Positions 1-9,270 of a stretch of DNA of 64,000 nt are shown one piece after another. This stretch comes from an uncultured Faecalibacterium sp. (GTDB lineage Bacteria; Bacillota; Clostridia; Oscillospirales; Ruminococcaceae). Made by a program: the position numbers and the translations under genes. Where the stretch lies: NCBI GenBank assembly GCA_934561115.1, contig CAKTFS010000002.1, positions 62,001 through 126,000 of the forward strand. The letters are read 5' to 3'. The first letter of the stretch is position 1, and every line of letters starts with the position of its first letter. The notes beneath the pieces are model-generated. The model worked only from the letters and a program-made list of their open reading frames with translations. It was not told the origin of the DNA and searched no databases.

Positions 1-2
1 GG

Positions 3-212
3 CAGGCCGCACCGGCTGCCGCAAAGCAGCCTGCACCCCTGAGCGACACCGAACGCCGGGTGCTGGCGGGCATCGGGCCAAAGCCTGTGGGCATCGAGGA
101 GCTGTGCGTGAGCACCGGCCTGCCCATGTCCGCGCTGCTGGGCACCCTGATGAAGCTGGAACTCACCGGCCGGGTGTACAAGCAGCCGGGGCAGCGGTAT
201 GTGCTGCGTTAA
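3..212 (+). CDS. dprA: DNA-processing protein DprA/Smf, C-terminal end (5' truncated by window)
   Basis: Only the last 69 codons are present, read in frame 3 and ending in TAA at 210-212. After an Ala/Pro-rich linker, the residues LSDTERRVLAGI...EELCVSTGLPMSALLGTLMKLELTGRVYKQ form the small winged-helix domain that closes DprA (DprA_WH). It is recognised by the pattern of a helix-turn-helix followed by a 'G.V....G..Y' ending. In the family, DprA loads RecA on incoming single-stranded DNA during natural transformation. The Rossmann-fold core lies outside the window. dprA directly before topA is the usual Firmicutes order, which supports the call. Confidence 0.85.
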   Translation, partial: QAAPAAAKQPAPLSDTERRVLAGIGPKPVGIEELCVSTGLPMSALLGTLMKLELTGRVYKQPGQRYVLR

Positions 213-324
213 AATTGTGGAATATTTCCGCTGGTAAAGCACACAACAGCTGTGGTACAATAATATGAGCGAAGAACCGTGCATCCCCTTGGGGGCACGT
301 TGCAGATAGAGGAGAAAAGAAGAA

Positions 325-2409
325 ATGGCGAAACTGGTTATCGTGGAGTCGCCTGCAAAGGCGAAAACCATCGGCAAATATCTGGGCGATGACTACGAGG
401 TCACCGCCAGCATGGGTCATATCCGCGATCTGCCCGCATCTCAGCTGGGCATTGATGTGGAGCATGGCTATACCCCGCAATACATCAGCATCAAGGGCAA
501 GGAAAAGCTCATCAAGGAGCTGAAGAGCAAGGCCAAACACGCCGACGGCGTGCTGCTGGCGACCGACCCGGACCGCGAGGGCGAAGCCATCAGCTGGCAT
601 CTGGCCAACATTCTGGGGCTGGACCCCCACGAGCCCAACCGCGTCACCTTTGACGAGATCACCAAAAAGGGCGTGAAGGAGGGTATGTCCCACCCCCGCG
701 CCATTGACGAAGATCTGTTCAACGCCCAGCAGGCGCGCCGCGTGCTGGACCGTCTGGTGGGCTACAAGCTCAGCCCGTTCCTGTGGCGCAAGGTGCGCCG
801 CGGTCTGTCCGCAGGCCGTGTGCAGAGCGTGGCGGTGCGGCTGATCGACGACCGGGAAAAGGAGATCGAAAACTTCAAGCCCGATGAATACTGGAACGTG
901 GACGCCACCCTGGGTGCCGGGCACAAGAGCTTTGTGGCACGCCTTGCCACGGATGCCAACGGCAAAAAGCTGCTGCCCAAGAGCGAAGCCGAAGCCCGTG
1001 CCATCGAGAAGGGCCTGGAGGGCGCAAGCTATGTGGTGAGCGAGCTCAAGCGCGGCAAGCGCGCAAAGCAGCCCACCCCGGCCTTTATCACCAGTACCCT
1101 GCAGCAGGAGGCCTCCCGCCGCTTGGGCTTTACGGCCACCCGCACCATGCGTGCCGCCCAGACGTTGTACGAAGGCGTGGACATTGCCGGGCACGGCATG
1201 ATGGGTCTTATCACCTATATGCGTACCGACAGCCTGCGCATCTCGGACGAAGCCGTGGCCGCCGCCAAGGAGTATATCGCCGGGGCCTACGGCGAGGCGT
1301 ATATCTGCCCCTATAAGCGCACATGGAAGACCAAGAGCGCCACGGCAGCACAGGACGCCCACGAAGCTATCCGCCCCTCTGTGCCTTCCCTGACCCCGGA
1401 CGAGGTGGACAAGAGCATCAGCGGCGATACCGCAAAGCTGTACCGCATGATCTGGAGCCGCTTTATGGCCAGCCAGATGGCAGACTGCCAGCAGGACACC
1501 GTGTCGGTCACCGTCAGCGCGGCGGATTACCACTTCAAGGCCAGCGGCTACACCGTGACCTTTGACGGCTTTACCGCCCTGTACGAGGAAGCCACCGACG
1601 AAAAGGAAAAGAAGGAAACCAACCTCCCCCCGCTGGAACAGGGACAGGTGCTCAAGCTGCGGGAGCTGAAGAGCGAGCAGAAGTTCACCCAGCCGCCTGC
1701 CCGCTACACCGAAGCCACCCTCATCAAGGCGCTGGAGGAAAACGGCATCGGCCGTCCCTCCACCTATGCGCCCATCATCACCACCATCATCGACCGCGGC
1801 TATGTGGAGCGCGACCAGAAAAAGCTCAAGCCCACCCTGCTGGGCCGGGCTGTGGACGGGCTGATGCTGGAACAGTTCCCCCACATCGTGGACGTGGATT
1901 TCTCCGCCCAGATGGAGAAGAATCTGGATAAGGTGGAAAGCGGCAAGGCCGACTGGCGCAAGACCGTGGATGACTTCTATCAGGGCTTTGAAGCCAGTCT
2001 GGAACAGGCCGAAAAGAACATGGAGGGCAAAAAGGTCAAGGTGCCGGACGAGCCTTCCAGCGAGGTGTGCGACCTGTGCGGCCGCCCCATGGTCATCAAG
2101 GTGGGCAAGTACGGTAAGTTCCTTGCCTGCAGCGGCTTCCCGGAGTGCCGGGGCACCAAGCGCCTTGTCAAGGACACCGGCGGCATCTGCCCCAAGTGCG
2201 GCAAAGGGCGTCTGCTGGAGCGCAAGAGCTCCAAGGGACGCATCTACTACGGCTGCGAGTGCTACCCGGACTGCGATTTTATGACGTGGGATATGCCGGT
2301 AGCCACCAAGTGCGAAAAGTGCGGCAGCACCCTGTTCCGCAAGGGCGGCAAGCTGTACTGCGCCAAGGAGGGCTGCGGCTTTGAGATGCCGGTGCCCAAA
2401 AAGGATTAA
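325..2409 (+). CDS. topA: DNA topoisomerase I (type IA)
   Basis: A 694-residue protein that relaxes negatively supercoiled DNA by single-strand passage. The Toprim domain opens with KLVIVESPAKAKTIGKYLG (residues 3-21), and the acidic metal-binding motif ATDPDREGEAISWHL lies near 80-94. The active-site tyrosine is Tyr298 in ITYMRTDSLRIS. The C-terminus, from about residue 580, carries three four-Cys zinc ribbons (CDLCG...CSGFPEC; CPKCG...CECYPDC; CEKCG...CAKEGC), as in many Firmicutes. The start ATG has AGAGGAG about 11 nt upstream. It is followed after 12 nt by trmFO, so the two are probably co-transcribed. Length and motifs are complete. Confidence 0.97.
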   Translation: MAKLVIVESPAKAKTIGKYLGDDYEVTASMGHIRDLPASQLGIDVEHGYTPQYISIKGKEKLIKELKSKAKHADGVLLATDPDREGEAISWHLANILGLDPHEPNRVTFDEITKKGVKEGMSHPRAIDEDLFNAQQARRVLDRLVGYKLSPFLWRKVRRGLSAGRVQSVAVRLIDDREKEIENFKPDEYWNVDATLGAGHKSFVARLATDANGKKLLPKSEAEARAIEKGLEGASYVVSELKRGKRAKQPTPAFITSTLQQEASRRLGFTATRTMRAAQTLYEGVDIAGHGMMGLITYMRTDSLRISDEAVAAAKEYIAGAYGEAYICPYKRTWKTKSATAAQDAHEAIRPSVPSLTPDEVDKSISGDTAKLYRMIWSRFMASQMADCQQDTVSVTVSAADYHFKASGYTVTFDGFTALYEEATDEKEKKETNLPPLEQGQVLKLRELKSEQKFTQPPARYTEATLIKALEENGIGRPSTYAPIITTIIDRGYVERDQKKLKPTLLGRAVDGLMLEQFPHIVDVDFSAQMEKNLDKVESGKADWRKTVDDFYQGFEASLEQAEKNMEGKKVKVPDEPSSEVCDLCGRPMVIKVGKYGKFLACSGFPECRGTKRLVKDTGGICPKCGKGRLLERKSSKGRIYYGCECYPDCDFMTWDMPVATKCEKCGSTLFRKGGKLYCAKEGCGFEMPVPKKD

Positions 2410-2421
2410 AGGAAAGACTAA

Positions 2422-3798
2422 ATGAACGAATACAAAGTTACCATTCTGGGCGCGGGTCTGGCGGGCTGCGAGGCGGCTCTCTGGCTGGCGGGCAAGGGCG
2501 TGCAGGTAGAGCTGTACGAGCAGAAGCCCGTCCACTTTTCCCCCGCCCACAAAAGCGAGGGGTTTGCAGAGCTGATCTGCTCCAACAGCCTGAAGGCTGA
2601 GCGGCTGGACTCTGCCTCCGGTCTGCTGAAGGAAGAGATGCGCCGCATGGGCAGCCGGCTGCTGACCGCCGCCGAGGAGACCCGTGTGGCCGCCGGCGGT
2701 GCGCTGGCGGTGGACCGCGATGCCTTCAGCGCCGCCGTTACCCGTATGGTGGAGCAGTGTGAAAATATCACCGTTCACCGGGAACAGGTGGAAACCATCG
2801 ACGAAACTGTTCCTATTCTGGTGGCAACCGGCCCCCTGACCGACGGCGCACTGGCGGATGAAATCGGACGGCTGACCGGGGACGAGCGGCTGCACTTCTA
2901 CGATGCCGTTGCGCCCATCGTCACCGCCGAAAGTCTGGACTACGGCAAGGTGTTTGCCGCCTCCCGCTATGACCGGGGCGAAGCCGACTACCTGAACTGC
3001 CCCTTCAACAAGGCAGAGTACGAGGCTTTCCACGCCGCACTTGCCAGTGCCGAGCGCGCCCCTTTGCACGATTTTGACACCGGCGCCGAGCAGAGCGCAA
3101 AGCCCGACCCGGACGCCCACGGCAAAAAGGCCGATACCGTCACCGTGTACGAGGGCTGTATGCCCATTGAGATCATGGCTGCCCGGGGTGCCGACACCAT
3201 GCGGTTCGGCCCGCTGCGCCCGGTGGGTCTGGTGGACCCGAACACCGGCCACCGCCCTTGGGCAAATGTGCAGCTGCGCGCAGAAAATAAGGAGCGCACT
3301 CTGTATAACATCGTGGGCTTCCAGACCAACCTCAAGTGGGGCGAGCAGAAACGGGTGTTCAGCATGATCCCCGGGCTGGAAAATGCGGAGTTTGTGCGCT
3401 ACGGCGTGATGCACCGCAACACCTTTCTGGATGCGCCCCGGGTGCTCAGCGCCCAGCTGTGCCTGAAAGCACATCCCAACGTGTTTTTCGCTGGGCAGAT
3501 CACCGGCTTTGAGGGCTATATGGAAAGCGCCGCCTGCGGTCTGCTGGCAGCACGCAACCTCTACGCCCGCCTGGAGGGCAGGCAGCTGCCTCCGCCGCCC
3601 GCCGATACCATGTGCGGCGCGCTGGTGCAGTACCTGACCACCGAGAACAAGAACTTCCAGCCCATGGGCGCAAACATGGGCATTCTGCCGCCGCTGCCCG
3701 CCGAGACCCGTCCCCGGGACAAGCGGCTGCGTTACATGGCACAGGCCGAGCGCGCTGTTGCCAGCTTCCAGCACTGGCTGGAGGAGACCGCTCTGTAA
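2422..3798 (+). CDS. trmFO: tRNA (uracil-54-C5)-methyltransferase, folate/FAD-dependent (TrmFO)
   Basis: A 458-residue flavoprotein that makes ribothymidine at position 54 of the tRNA T-loop, using methylenetetrahydrofolate as carbon donor and FADH2 as reductant. The N-terminus has the dinucleotide-binding motif ILGAGLAGCEAALWLA (residues 9-24), followed by the GidA-like stretch EQKPVHFSPAHKSEGFAELICSN, with the catalytic Cys expected in the CSN segment. Further GidA/TrmFO signatures are YEGCMPIEIMA and FAGQITGFEGYMESAA. TrmFO replaces SAM-dependent TrmA in most Gram-positives, and topA-trmFO is a common pair. RBS GGAAAG is 8 nt upstream. The gene is intact. Confidence 0.96.
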   Translation: MNEYKVTILGAGLAGCEAALWLAGKGVQVELYEQKPVHFSPAHKSEGFAELICSNSLKAERLDSASGLLKEEMRRMGSRLLTAAEETRVAAGGALAVDRDAFSAAVTRMVEQCENITVHREQVETIDETVPILVATGPLTDGALADEIGRLTGDERLHFYDAVAPIVTAESLDYGKVFAASRYDRGEADYLNCPFNKAEYEAFHAALASAERAPLHDFDTGAEQSAKPDPDAHGKKADTVTVYEGCMPIEIMAARGADTMRFGPLRPVGLVDPNTGHRPWANVQLRAENKERTLYNIVGFQTNLKWGEQKRVFSMIPGLENAEFVRYGVMHRNTFLDAPRVLSAQLCLKAHPNVFFAGQITGFEGYMESAACGLLAARNLYARLEGRQLPPPPADTMCGALVQYLTTENKNFQPMGANMGILPPLPAETRPRDKRLRYMAQAERAVASFQHWLEETAL

Positions 3799-3802
3799 GG
3801 AA

Positions 3803-3955
3803 AACGGGCTCGCCCTCTCCGTCATTGCTTCGCAATGCCACCTCTCCCAAAGGGAGAGGCTTTGGCAGTCCGTGCAAACTGCATCGGATCGCCAAGGGAT
3901 TTCCCTTTGTGGAAACCGGAAGCGAAGCGGTCTGAGAAGGCGGGCAACCTGAAAG
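3803..3955. repeat. Intergenic repeat, family B (CCTCTCC hairpin element), copy 1
   Basis: This non-coding stretch between trmFO and plsX contains CGCCCTCTCCGTCATTGC, a small hairpin ATTGC-TTC-GCAAT, then CCTCTCCCAAAGGGAGAGG (a 7-bp stem, loop CAAAG). Closely related sequence occurs at 18001-18157, 50637-50690 and, more divergent, 14794-14885. It has no start codon or RBS that would suggest a gene. The element sits inside an apparent operon, so it would be transcribed as part of the mRNA. Confidence 0.75.
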
Positions 3956-3967
3956 GAGAAAACAGGT

Positions 3968-4984
3968 ATGAAGATCATTGTGGACATGATGGGCGGCGAC
4001 AACGCCCCGCTGGCTGTTCTGGAAGGCGCTGCACAGGCCGTCAAAGAGTACGGCGTGCAGCTCATCGGCGTGGGCAACGAGGCGCTGGTGCGCAAGACTG
4101 CCGCCGAGCACAACATCCCGCTGGACGGCATCGAGCTGGTGAACTGCACCGAGACTATCGAGATGTGCGACGAGCCCGCCCGCGCCATCCGTCAGAAGAA
4201 GGATTCCTCCATCGTGGTGGGCCTGAATATGCTCAAGGAGGGCAAGGGCGATGCCTTTGTCTCTGCCGGCAGCACCGGTGCGCTGCACGTTGGCGCAAGC
4301 CTTATCGTGCGTACCCTGCGGGGCGTCAAGCGCCCGGCACTGGCTACCATGGTGCCCGCAAAGCAGCAGGCGTATCTGCTGCTGGACTGCGGTGCCAACG
4401 TGGAGTGCCGCCCGGAGATGCTGGCCGCCTTTGCGGTCATGGGCAGCTGCTATGTGAACAAGGTAGAGGGCCGTAAGAGCCCCAGCGTGGCGCTGGCCAA
4501 CAACGGTGCCGAGGAGAGCAAGGGCACCCCCGTGCTGCGGGACGCTCACCAGCTGCTCAAGACCACCCCGGGCATCCGCTTTGTAGGCAATATCGAGCCG
4601 CGTGATGTACCGAACGGCGAGGTGGACGTAGTGGTCTGCGACGGCTTTACCGGCAACGTCATCCTCAAGCTGACCGAGGGCGTGGCAAAAATGCTGCTGG
4701 GCATGCTCAAGCAGATATTCCTCGCAAACATTGGCGGCAAGCTGGCGTACCTGCTGCTCAAGAGCGGCATTACCGACCTGAAGCACCAGATGGACAGCGA
4801 GGAGTACGGCGGCGCACCCTTCCTTGGTGCAAAGCAGCCGGTCATCAAGGCACACGGCTCCTCCAAGGCAAAGGGCATCAAAAACGCCATCCGGCAGGCA
4901 AAGATCTGCGTGGAGAACGACCTGTGCGGCACCATGCAGTCCGCACTGGACGAGCTGGCCGCAGCACAGAAAACTGAGGAATAA
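3968..4984 (+). CDS. plsX: Phosphate acyltransferase PlsX
   Basis: A 338-residue soluble enzyme that converts acyl-ACP to acyl-phosphate, the donor used by the membrane acyltransferase PlsY (encoded here at 52154). Family signatures are the N-terminal IIVDMMGGDNAPLAVLEG, the SAGSTGALHVGASL loop near residues 98-110, and VVVCDGFTGNVILKLTEG near 220. RBS GAAAGGAG lies 8-13 nt before the ATG. rnc follows after 18 nt. In many Firmicutes acpP lies between plsX and rnc; it is absent here, so the acyl carrier protein must be encoded elsewhere. Confidence 0.96.
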   Translation: MKIIVDMMGGDNAPLAVLEGAAQAVKEYGVQLIGVGNEALVRKTAAEHNIPLDGIELVNCTETIEMCDEPARAIRQKKDSSIVVGLNMLKEGKGDAFVSAGSTGALHVGASLIVRTLRGVKRPALATMVPAKQQAYLLLDCGANVECRPEMLAAFAVMGSCYVNKVEGRKSPSVALANNGAEESKGTPVLRDAHQLLKTTPGIRFVGNIEPRDVPNGEVDVVVCDGFTGNVILKLTEGVAKMLLGMLKQIFLANIGGKLAYLLLKSGITDLKHQMDSEEYGGAPFLGAKQPVIKAHGSSKAKGIKNAIRQAKICVENDLCGTMQSALDELAAAQKTEE

Positions 4985-5002
4985 AAGGGAGTAAAAACGA
5001 CC

Positions 5003-5677
5003 ATGAGCCATCAGTTGGAAACTATCATCGGTTACAAATTCAAAAACCCGGAGCTGCTGGAGATCGCGCTTACCCACACCAGCTACGCCAACGAGAGCCG
5101 CACCCCGGTCAAGCACAACGAGCGGCTGGAGTTTCTGGGCGACAGCGTTTTGCAGATCGTATCCGCGGACTACCTGTTCCACGCCTACGCCGACCGCCCG
5201 GAGGGCGATCTGACCCGCATCCGCGCCAGCCTTGTCAGCGAGGGTGCGCTGTTCCAGTTCGCGCAGGAGATCGGCCTTGGCGAGTATCTGCGTCTTGGCC
5301 GCGGCGAGGAGCGCTGCGGCGGCCGTACCCGCCCCAGCGTGGTGTCGGACGCCTTCGAGGCCGTTATTGCCGCCTTGTATCTGGACGGCGGCATGGAGGT
5401 GGCGCGCAAGTTCATTCTGCCCTTCATCACCGAGGGCAAGCACGCCGAGGCGGACTACAAGACCCGTCTGCAGGAGATCGTGCAGCAGAACCCGGAAGAG
5501 CGCCTGAGCTATGTGGTGGAAAGCGAGTCCGGCCCGGATCACGACAAGCATTTCGTGGTGGCAGTGCGCTTTAACTCCGACCGTGTGGCGCGGGGCGAGG
5601 GACGCAGCAAAAAAGCCGCCGAGCAGTGCGCCGCCAAGGAAGCGCTCAAGCTGCTGGGCGTGATAAAGGAAAAGTAA
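5003..5677 (+). CDS. rnc: Ribonuclease III
   Basis: A 224-residue double-strand-specific endoribonuclease that processes rRNA precursors and structured mRNAs. The catalytic domain carries the signature NERLEFLGDSVLQIV (about residues 39-53), with the metal-binding Glu/Asp of ERLEFLGDS and the second acidic site in DAFEAVIAALYLDGG (about 117-131). The C-terminal dsRNA-binding domain ends in GEGRSKKAAEQCAAKEALKLL. RBS GGGAGTAAAAACGACC precedes the ATG. The TAA is immediately followed by the smc ATG, so translation of rnc and smc is probably coupled. Confidence 0.97.
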   Translation: MSHQLETIIGYKFKNPELLEIALTHTSYANESRTPVKHNERLEFLGDSVLQIVSADYLFHAYADRPEGDLTRIRASLVSEGALFQFAQEIGLGEYLRLGRGEERCGGRTRPSVVSDAFEAVIAALYLDGGMEVARKFILPFITEGKHAEADYKTRLQEIVQQNPEERLSYVVESESGPDHDKHFVVAVRFNSDRVARGEGRSKKAAEQCAAKEALKLLGVIKEK

Positions 5678-8600
5678 ATGGTATTCAAGGAACTGGAGAT
5701 CCAGGGCTTTAAAAGTTTTCCCGATAAAGTAAAGATCAGCTTTGATACCGGCGTCACCGGCGTGGTGGGGCCTAACGGCTCCGGCAAGTCCAACCTTTCG
5801 GACGCAGTGCGCTGGGTGCTGGGCGAGACCAGCTCCCGCCAGCTGCGTGCTGCCGGCAAGATGGAGGATGTCATCTTCGGCGGCACCCGCAAGCGCAGCC
5901 CCATGGGCTTTGCGCAGGTGCGGCTGACGCTGGACAACGCCGCCCATACGCTGGATGTGGATGCGGACGAGGTGACCATCGGCCGCAAATACTACCGCTC
6001 CGGCGATAGCGAGTACACCATCAACGGGCAGGTATGCCGCCTGCGGGATGTGTACGAGCTGCTGCTGGATACCGGCATCGGCAGGGACGGCTATTCGGTC
6101 ATCGGGCAGGGACGCATTGCGGAGATCGTGGCGGCAAAAAGCAGCGAGCGCCGCGAGATCTTTGAGGAAGCCTGCGGCATTGCCAAGTACCGCTACCGCA
6201 AGACCGAGGCCGAGCGCCGCCTGGCTGCAGCGGGCGAGAACTTAGAACGCCTGCGGGATATCCTTGGCGAGCTGGAAAGCCGGGTGGGCCCGCTGGAAAA
6301 AGAGAGCGCCAAGGCGCAGAAGTTTCTGGAGCTGAGCGCCCAGCGCAAAACGCTGGAAGTGACCCTGTGGACCGACGGGGTGCACCGTGCCCGGGAGGCC
6401 GTGCGCCAGCAGGTGCGGGACTACGAGACCGCCCAGACCGACTACGAGCATTTTGACCGGGAGACCAAGGCCGCCGAGCAGGAGGCTGAGGAGATCCGTA
6501 TGCAGGCACAGCAGCTGACGGTTGCTGTCGAGCGCCTGAATGGGGATATCCGCAGCATCACCCAGCAGATCAGTGGCTCCGAAAGCCGCATCGCCGTGCT
6601 GGAAAACGATATTCTGCGCAACGACGAGAGCGCGGCTTCCTTACAACAGGAGATCGCCGCCGGGCAGCAGGATACCGCCGAAGCCGATGCCGCCTTGCAG
6701 CGCCACCGCGCCGTGGCAAAGACCATGGAGGCAGCGGGCGAAAAGCTTGCGGCAGAGATCGAAGCGCTGAACGCCGAGCTTGCCCGGCTGGCCGATGCCA
6801 GCACCGCCAGCGGTGCCCGCAAGGACAGTCTGCGGGCAGAACTTGCCGACCGCACCGCAAAGCGCACCGAGGCACAGGTGGCACAGGCGGCCGCCGAAGC
6901 CGCCGGAGACACTGCCCGGCAGCGCCTGCCCGCGCTGGAACAGAGCGCCCGGGACGCCGCCGCACAGCTGGAAGAGACCAAGCAGGATCTGGCCGATACC
7001 GTAAAGTACCGCCAGACGCTGGAAGAAAACGAAAAGCAGCTGGGCAACATCCGCTCCGGTCTGGAGCTCAAGCTGCGCAGCCGCAAGGCCGCGCTGGACG
7101 AAGCTGATGCCGCCGAGCAGCGGCTGGGCAGGGAACTGGATGCCGCCCGGCAGCGCCTTTCGGTGCTGCGGGAGCTGGAAAAGAACATGGACGGCTACCA
7201 GAACTCGGTGCGCGCGGTCATGCGCGCCGCCGGGGCACGCCGTCTGCGGGGCGTTCTGGGGCCGGTGTCCACCATCCTGAAAGTGGAGCCCGGGTGCGAG
7301 GTGGCCATCGAGACCGCGCTGGGTGGCGCATTGCAGAACATCGTGGTGGAAAACGAAACTGCCGCCAAGGCCGCTATCGCTCTGCTGCGCAATGACCATG
7401 CAGGCCGCGCAACCTTCCTGCCGCTGGATACCGTGCAGCCCGGCGTGTTCCGGGGGCGGCTGTCCGGCACGGCGCGGCTGGCCTCTGCGCTGGTGCAGGC
7501 TGACCCCCGGTACGAGAATATCGTCTCGAACCTGCTGGGGCGCATCATCGTGGTGGAGGATATCAACGAAGCCTCCCGCGTGGCGCGGGACAACGGTTAC
7601 CACAACAAGGTGGTCACCATGGACGGACAGGTGATCAATGCAGGCGGCAGCTTTACCGGCGGCAGCGTGCAGCGCAGCGCCGGTCTGTTCACCCGCAAGC
7701 AGGAGATGGAGGAGCTGCGCCTGAAGGCGGCCAAGCTGCAAAAGGAATGCATTGCCGCGCAGGAAAAGACCGACCAGTGTAAAGAGCAGACGGACGCGCT
7801 GCAGGCAGAGCTGACTGCCACCGCCAGCGAGCAGATCACCGCCGCCAACGACCGGGTGCGTGCCGAGGCGGAGCAGAAGCGGCTGGAAGCCGCCGCTGCC
7901 CAGCTGGAAACTGCCGTGCAGAATGCGCAGCAGCAGATGGACGCCTTGCAGGCTGCTTTGAACGACAGCCGCACCAAGGCCGATGCCGCCGCTTCGCAGC
8001 AGGCAGAGCTGACGGCGCAGATCGAGCAGCTGACCGCCGAGCTGAGCCGCATTGCAGAGGGCAGCGACAGTTTTCTGACCCAGCAGAACCAGCTGGCACA
8101 GGCGCTCAGCGCCAAGCGGCTGGAACAGGTGACCCGCCGCAAGGATGCAGAGCTGGCTTACAGCCAGATCGCTGCGCTGGAACAGCGTGCAAAGGACGCC
8201 GCTGCCCGCCGCACTGCGCTGGAAGAAAGCCTTGCCGCCCTTGCCGCCCGCAGCGAAGCCTGCCGCACCGAGATCGCAGCTATCCGCAAGGCCAAGACCG
8301 ACAGCCAGACCGCCATCACCCAAAAGGAGCAGGCCATCCGCGAAGCTACCGAAAAGCGGCTTGCCTGCCAGCAGAAGGAAACGGAAGCGCTGGCAAAAGC
8401 CCGCACCGCCTCCGACAGCCGCGAGGAAATGGGCCGGGAGATGGCACGCCTTGCCGAGCGCAAGGCCGCTGCCGAGACCGAGTACGACCAGACCGTGGCA
8501 AAGCTGTGGGACGAGTACCAGCTCTCGGTCAGTCAGGCCGAGCAGCTGTGCGTGGAGTTCGACAGCCTGCCCGCGCTGCGGGCACAGGTGGCAGACCTGC

Positions 8601-9235
8601 GCGGCAAGATCCGCGCCCTTGGCAGCGTGAACGTGAGCGCCATCGAGGAGTACAAGGAGGTCAAAGCCCGCTACGATGAACTGTCCCGTCAGGTAACCGA
8701 CGTGGAGGAGAGCCGCAACGAGCTGAGCCGCATGATCGCAAAGCTTTCCGCCCAGATGCGGGAGATTTTTACCGACAGCTTCCGCGCCATCAACGAAAAC
8801 TTCAGCCGCGTATTCACCGAGCTGTTCGGCGGCGGCGAAGCCAGCCTTGTGCTGGAGGACGAAAGCGATGTGCTGGCCTGCGGCATCGGCATCCGGGTAG
8901 CGCCGCCGGGCAAGGTGATCAAGAATCTGGAAGCCCTTTCCGGCGGCGAGCAGGCGCTGGTGGCTATCAGCATCTACTTTGCCATTCTGGCGGTGAACCC
9001 TGCGCCCTTCTGCATTCTGGACGAGATCGAAGCCGCCTTGGACGATGCCAACGTGGTGCGGTTTGCCCAGTATCTGCGCCGCATCAGCGACAAGACCCAG
9101 TTCATCGTCATCACCCACCGCCGCGGCACCATGGAGGCCGCCAACGTGCTGTATGGCGTGACCATGCAGGAGGACGGCGTGTCCAAACTGCTCAAGCTGG
9201 ATCTGGAACAGGTTGACGCAACGCTGGTTTCCTGA
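5678..9235 (+). CDS. smc: Chromosome segregation protein SMC
   Basis: A full-length 1185-residue SMC ATPase that forms the condensin core with ScpA and ScpB. Walker A is GPNGSGKSN (residues 31-39). Long Ala/Glu/Gln-rich coiled coils run from about 170 to 500 and 660 to 1000, around a glycine-rich hinge near 515-640. The C-terminal head has the ABC signature LSGGEQAL near 1087 and Walker B FCILDEIEAALDD near 1111. It has no SD of its own: the ATG abuts the rnc stop. The order rnc-smc-ftsY is conserved across Firmicutes. A long antisense open frame here reflects GC-rich codon bias, not a gene. Confidence 0.98.
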   Translation: MVFKELEIQGFKSFPDKVKISFDTGVTGVVGPNGSGKSNLSDAVRWVLGETSSRQLRAAGKMEDVIFGGTRKRSPMGFAQVRLTLDNAAHTLDVDADEVTIGRKYYRSGDSEYTINGQVCRLRDVYELLLDTGIGRDGYSVIGQGRIAEIVAAKSSERREIFEEACGIAKYRYRKTEAERRLAAAGENLERLRDILGELESRVGPLEKESAKAQKFLELSAQRKTLEVTLWTDGVHRAREAVRQQVRDYETAQTDYEHFDRETKAAEQEAEEIRMQAQQLTVAVERLNGDIRSITQQISGSESRIAVLENDILRNDESAASLQQEIAAGQQDTAEADAALQRHRAVAKTMEAAGEKLAAEIEALNAELARLADASTASGARKDSLRAELADRTAKRTEAQVAQAAAEAAGDTARQRLPALEQSARDAAAQLEETKQDLADTVKYRQTLEENEKQLGNIRSGLELKLRSRKAALDEADAAEQRLGRELDAARQRLSVLRELEKNMDGYQNSVRAVMRAAGARRLRGVLGPVSTILKVEPGCEVAIETALGGALQNIVVENETAAKAAIALLRNDHAGRATFLPLDTVQPGVFRGRLSGTARLASALVQADPRYENIVSNLLGRIIVVEDINEASRVARDNGYHNKVVTMDGQVINAGGSFTGGSVQRSAGLFTRKQEMEELRLKAAKLQKECIAAQEKTDQCKEQTDALQAELTATASEQITAANDRVRAEAEQKRLEAAAAQLETAVQNAQQQMDALQAALNDSRTKADAAASQQAELTAQIEQLTAELSRIAEGSDSFLTQQNQLAQALSAKRLEQVTRRKDAELAYSQIAALEQRAKDAAARRTALEESLAALAARSEACRTEIAAIRKAKTDSQTAITQKEQAIREATEKRLACQQKETEALAKARTASDSREEMGREMARLAERKAAAETEYDQTVAKLWDEYQLSVSQAEQLCVEFDSLPALRAQVADLRGKIRALGSVNVSAIEEYKEVKARYDELSRQVTDVEESRNELSRMIAKLSAQMREIFTDSFRAINENFSRVFTELFGGGEASLVLEDESDVLACGIGIRVAPPGKVIKNLEALSGGEQALVAISIYFAILAVNPAPFCILDEIEAALDDANVVRFAQYLRRISDKTQFIVITHRRGTMEAANVLYGVTMQEDGVSKLLKLDLEQVDATLVS

Positions 9236-9270
9236 TATAAAATAAACAGAAAATAGATAGGAGGACCACT

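Noticed and set aside
163..4188. A 1341-codon open frame on the minus strand across topA, trmFO and the start of plsX
   Set aside because: It is antisense to three well-supported genes, has low-complexity His/Gly/Leu/Val composition typical of GC-rich antisense frames, and no SD or family similarity. The same holds for long minus-strand frames over plsX/rnc (3500-5947), smc (6641-9118) and leuS (14900-17257).
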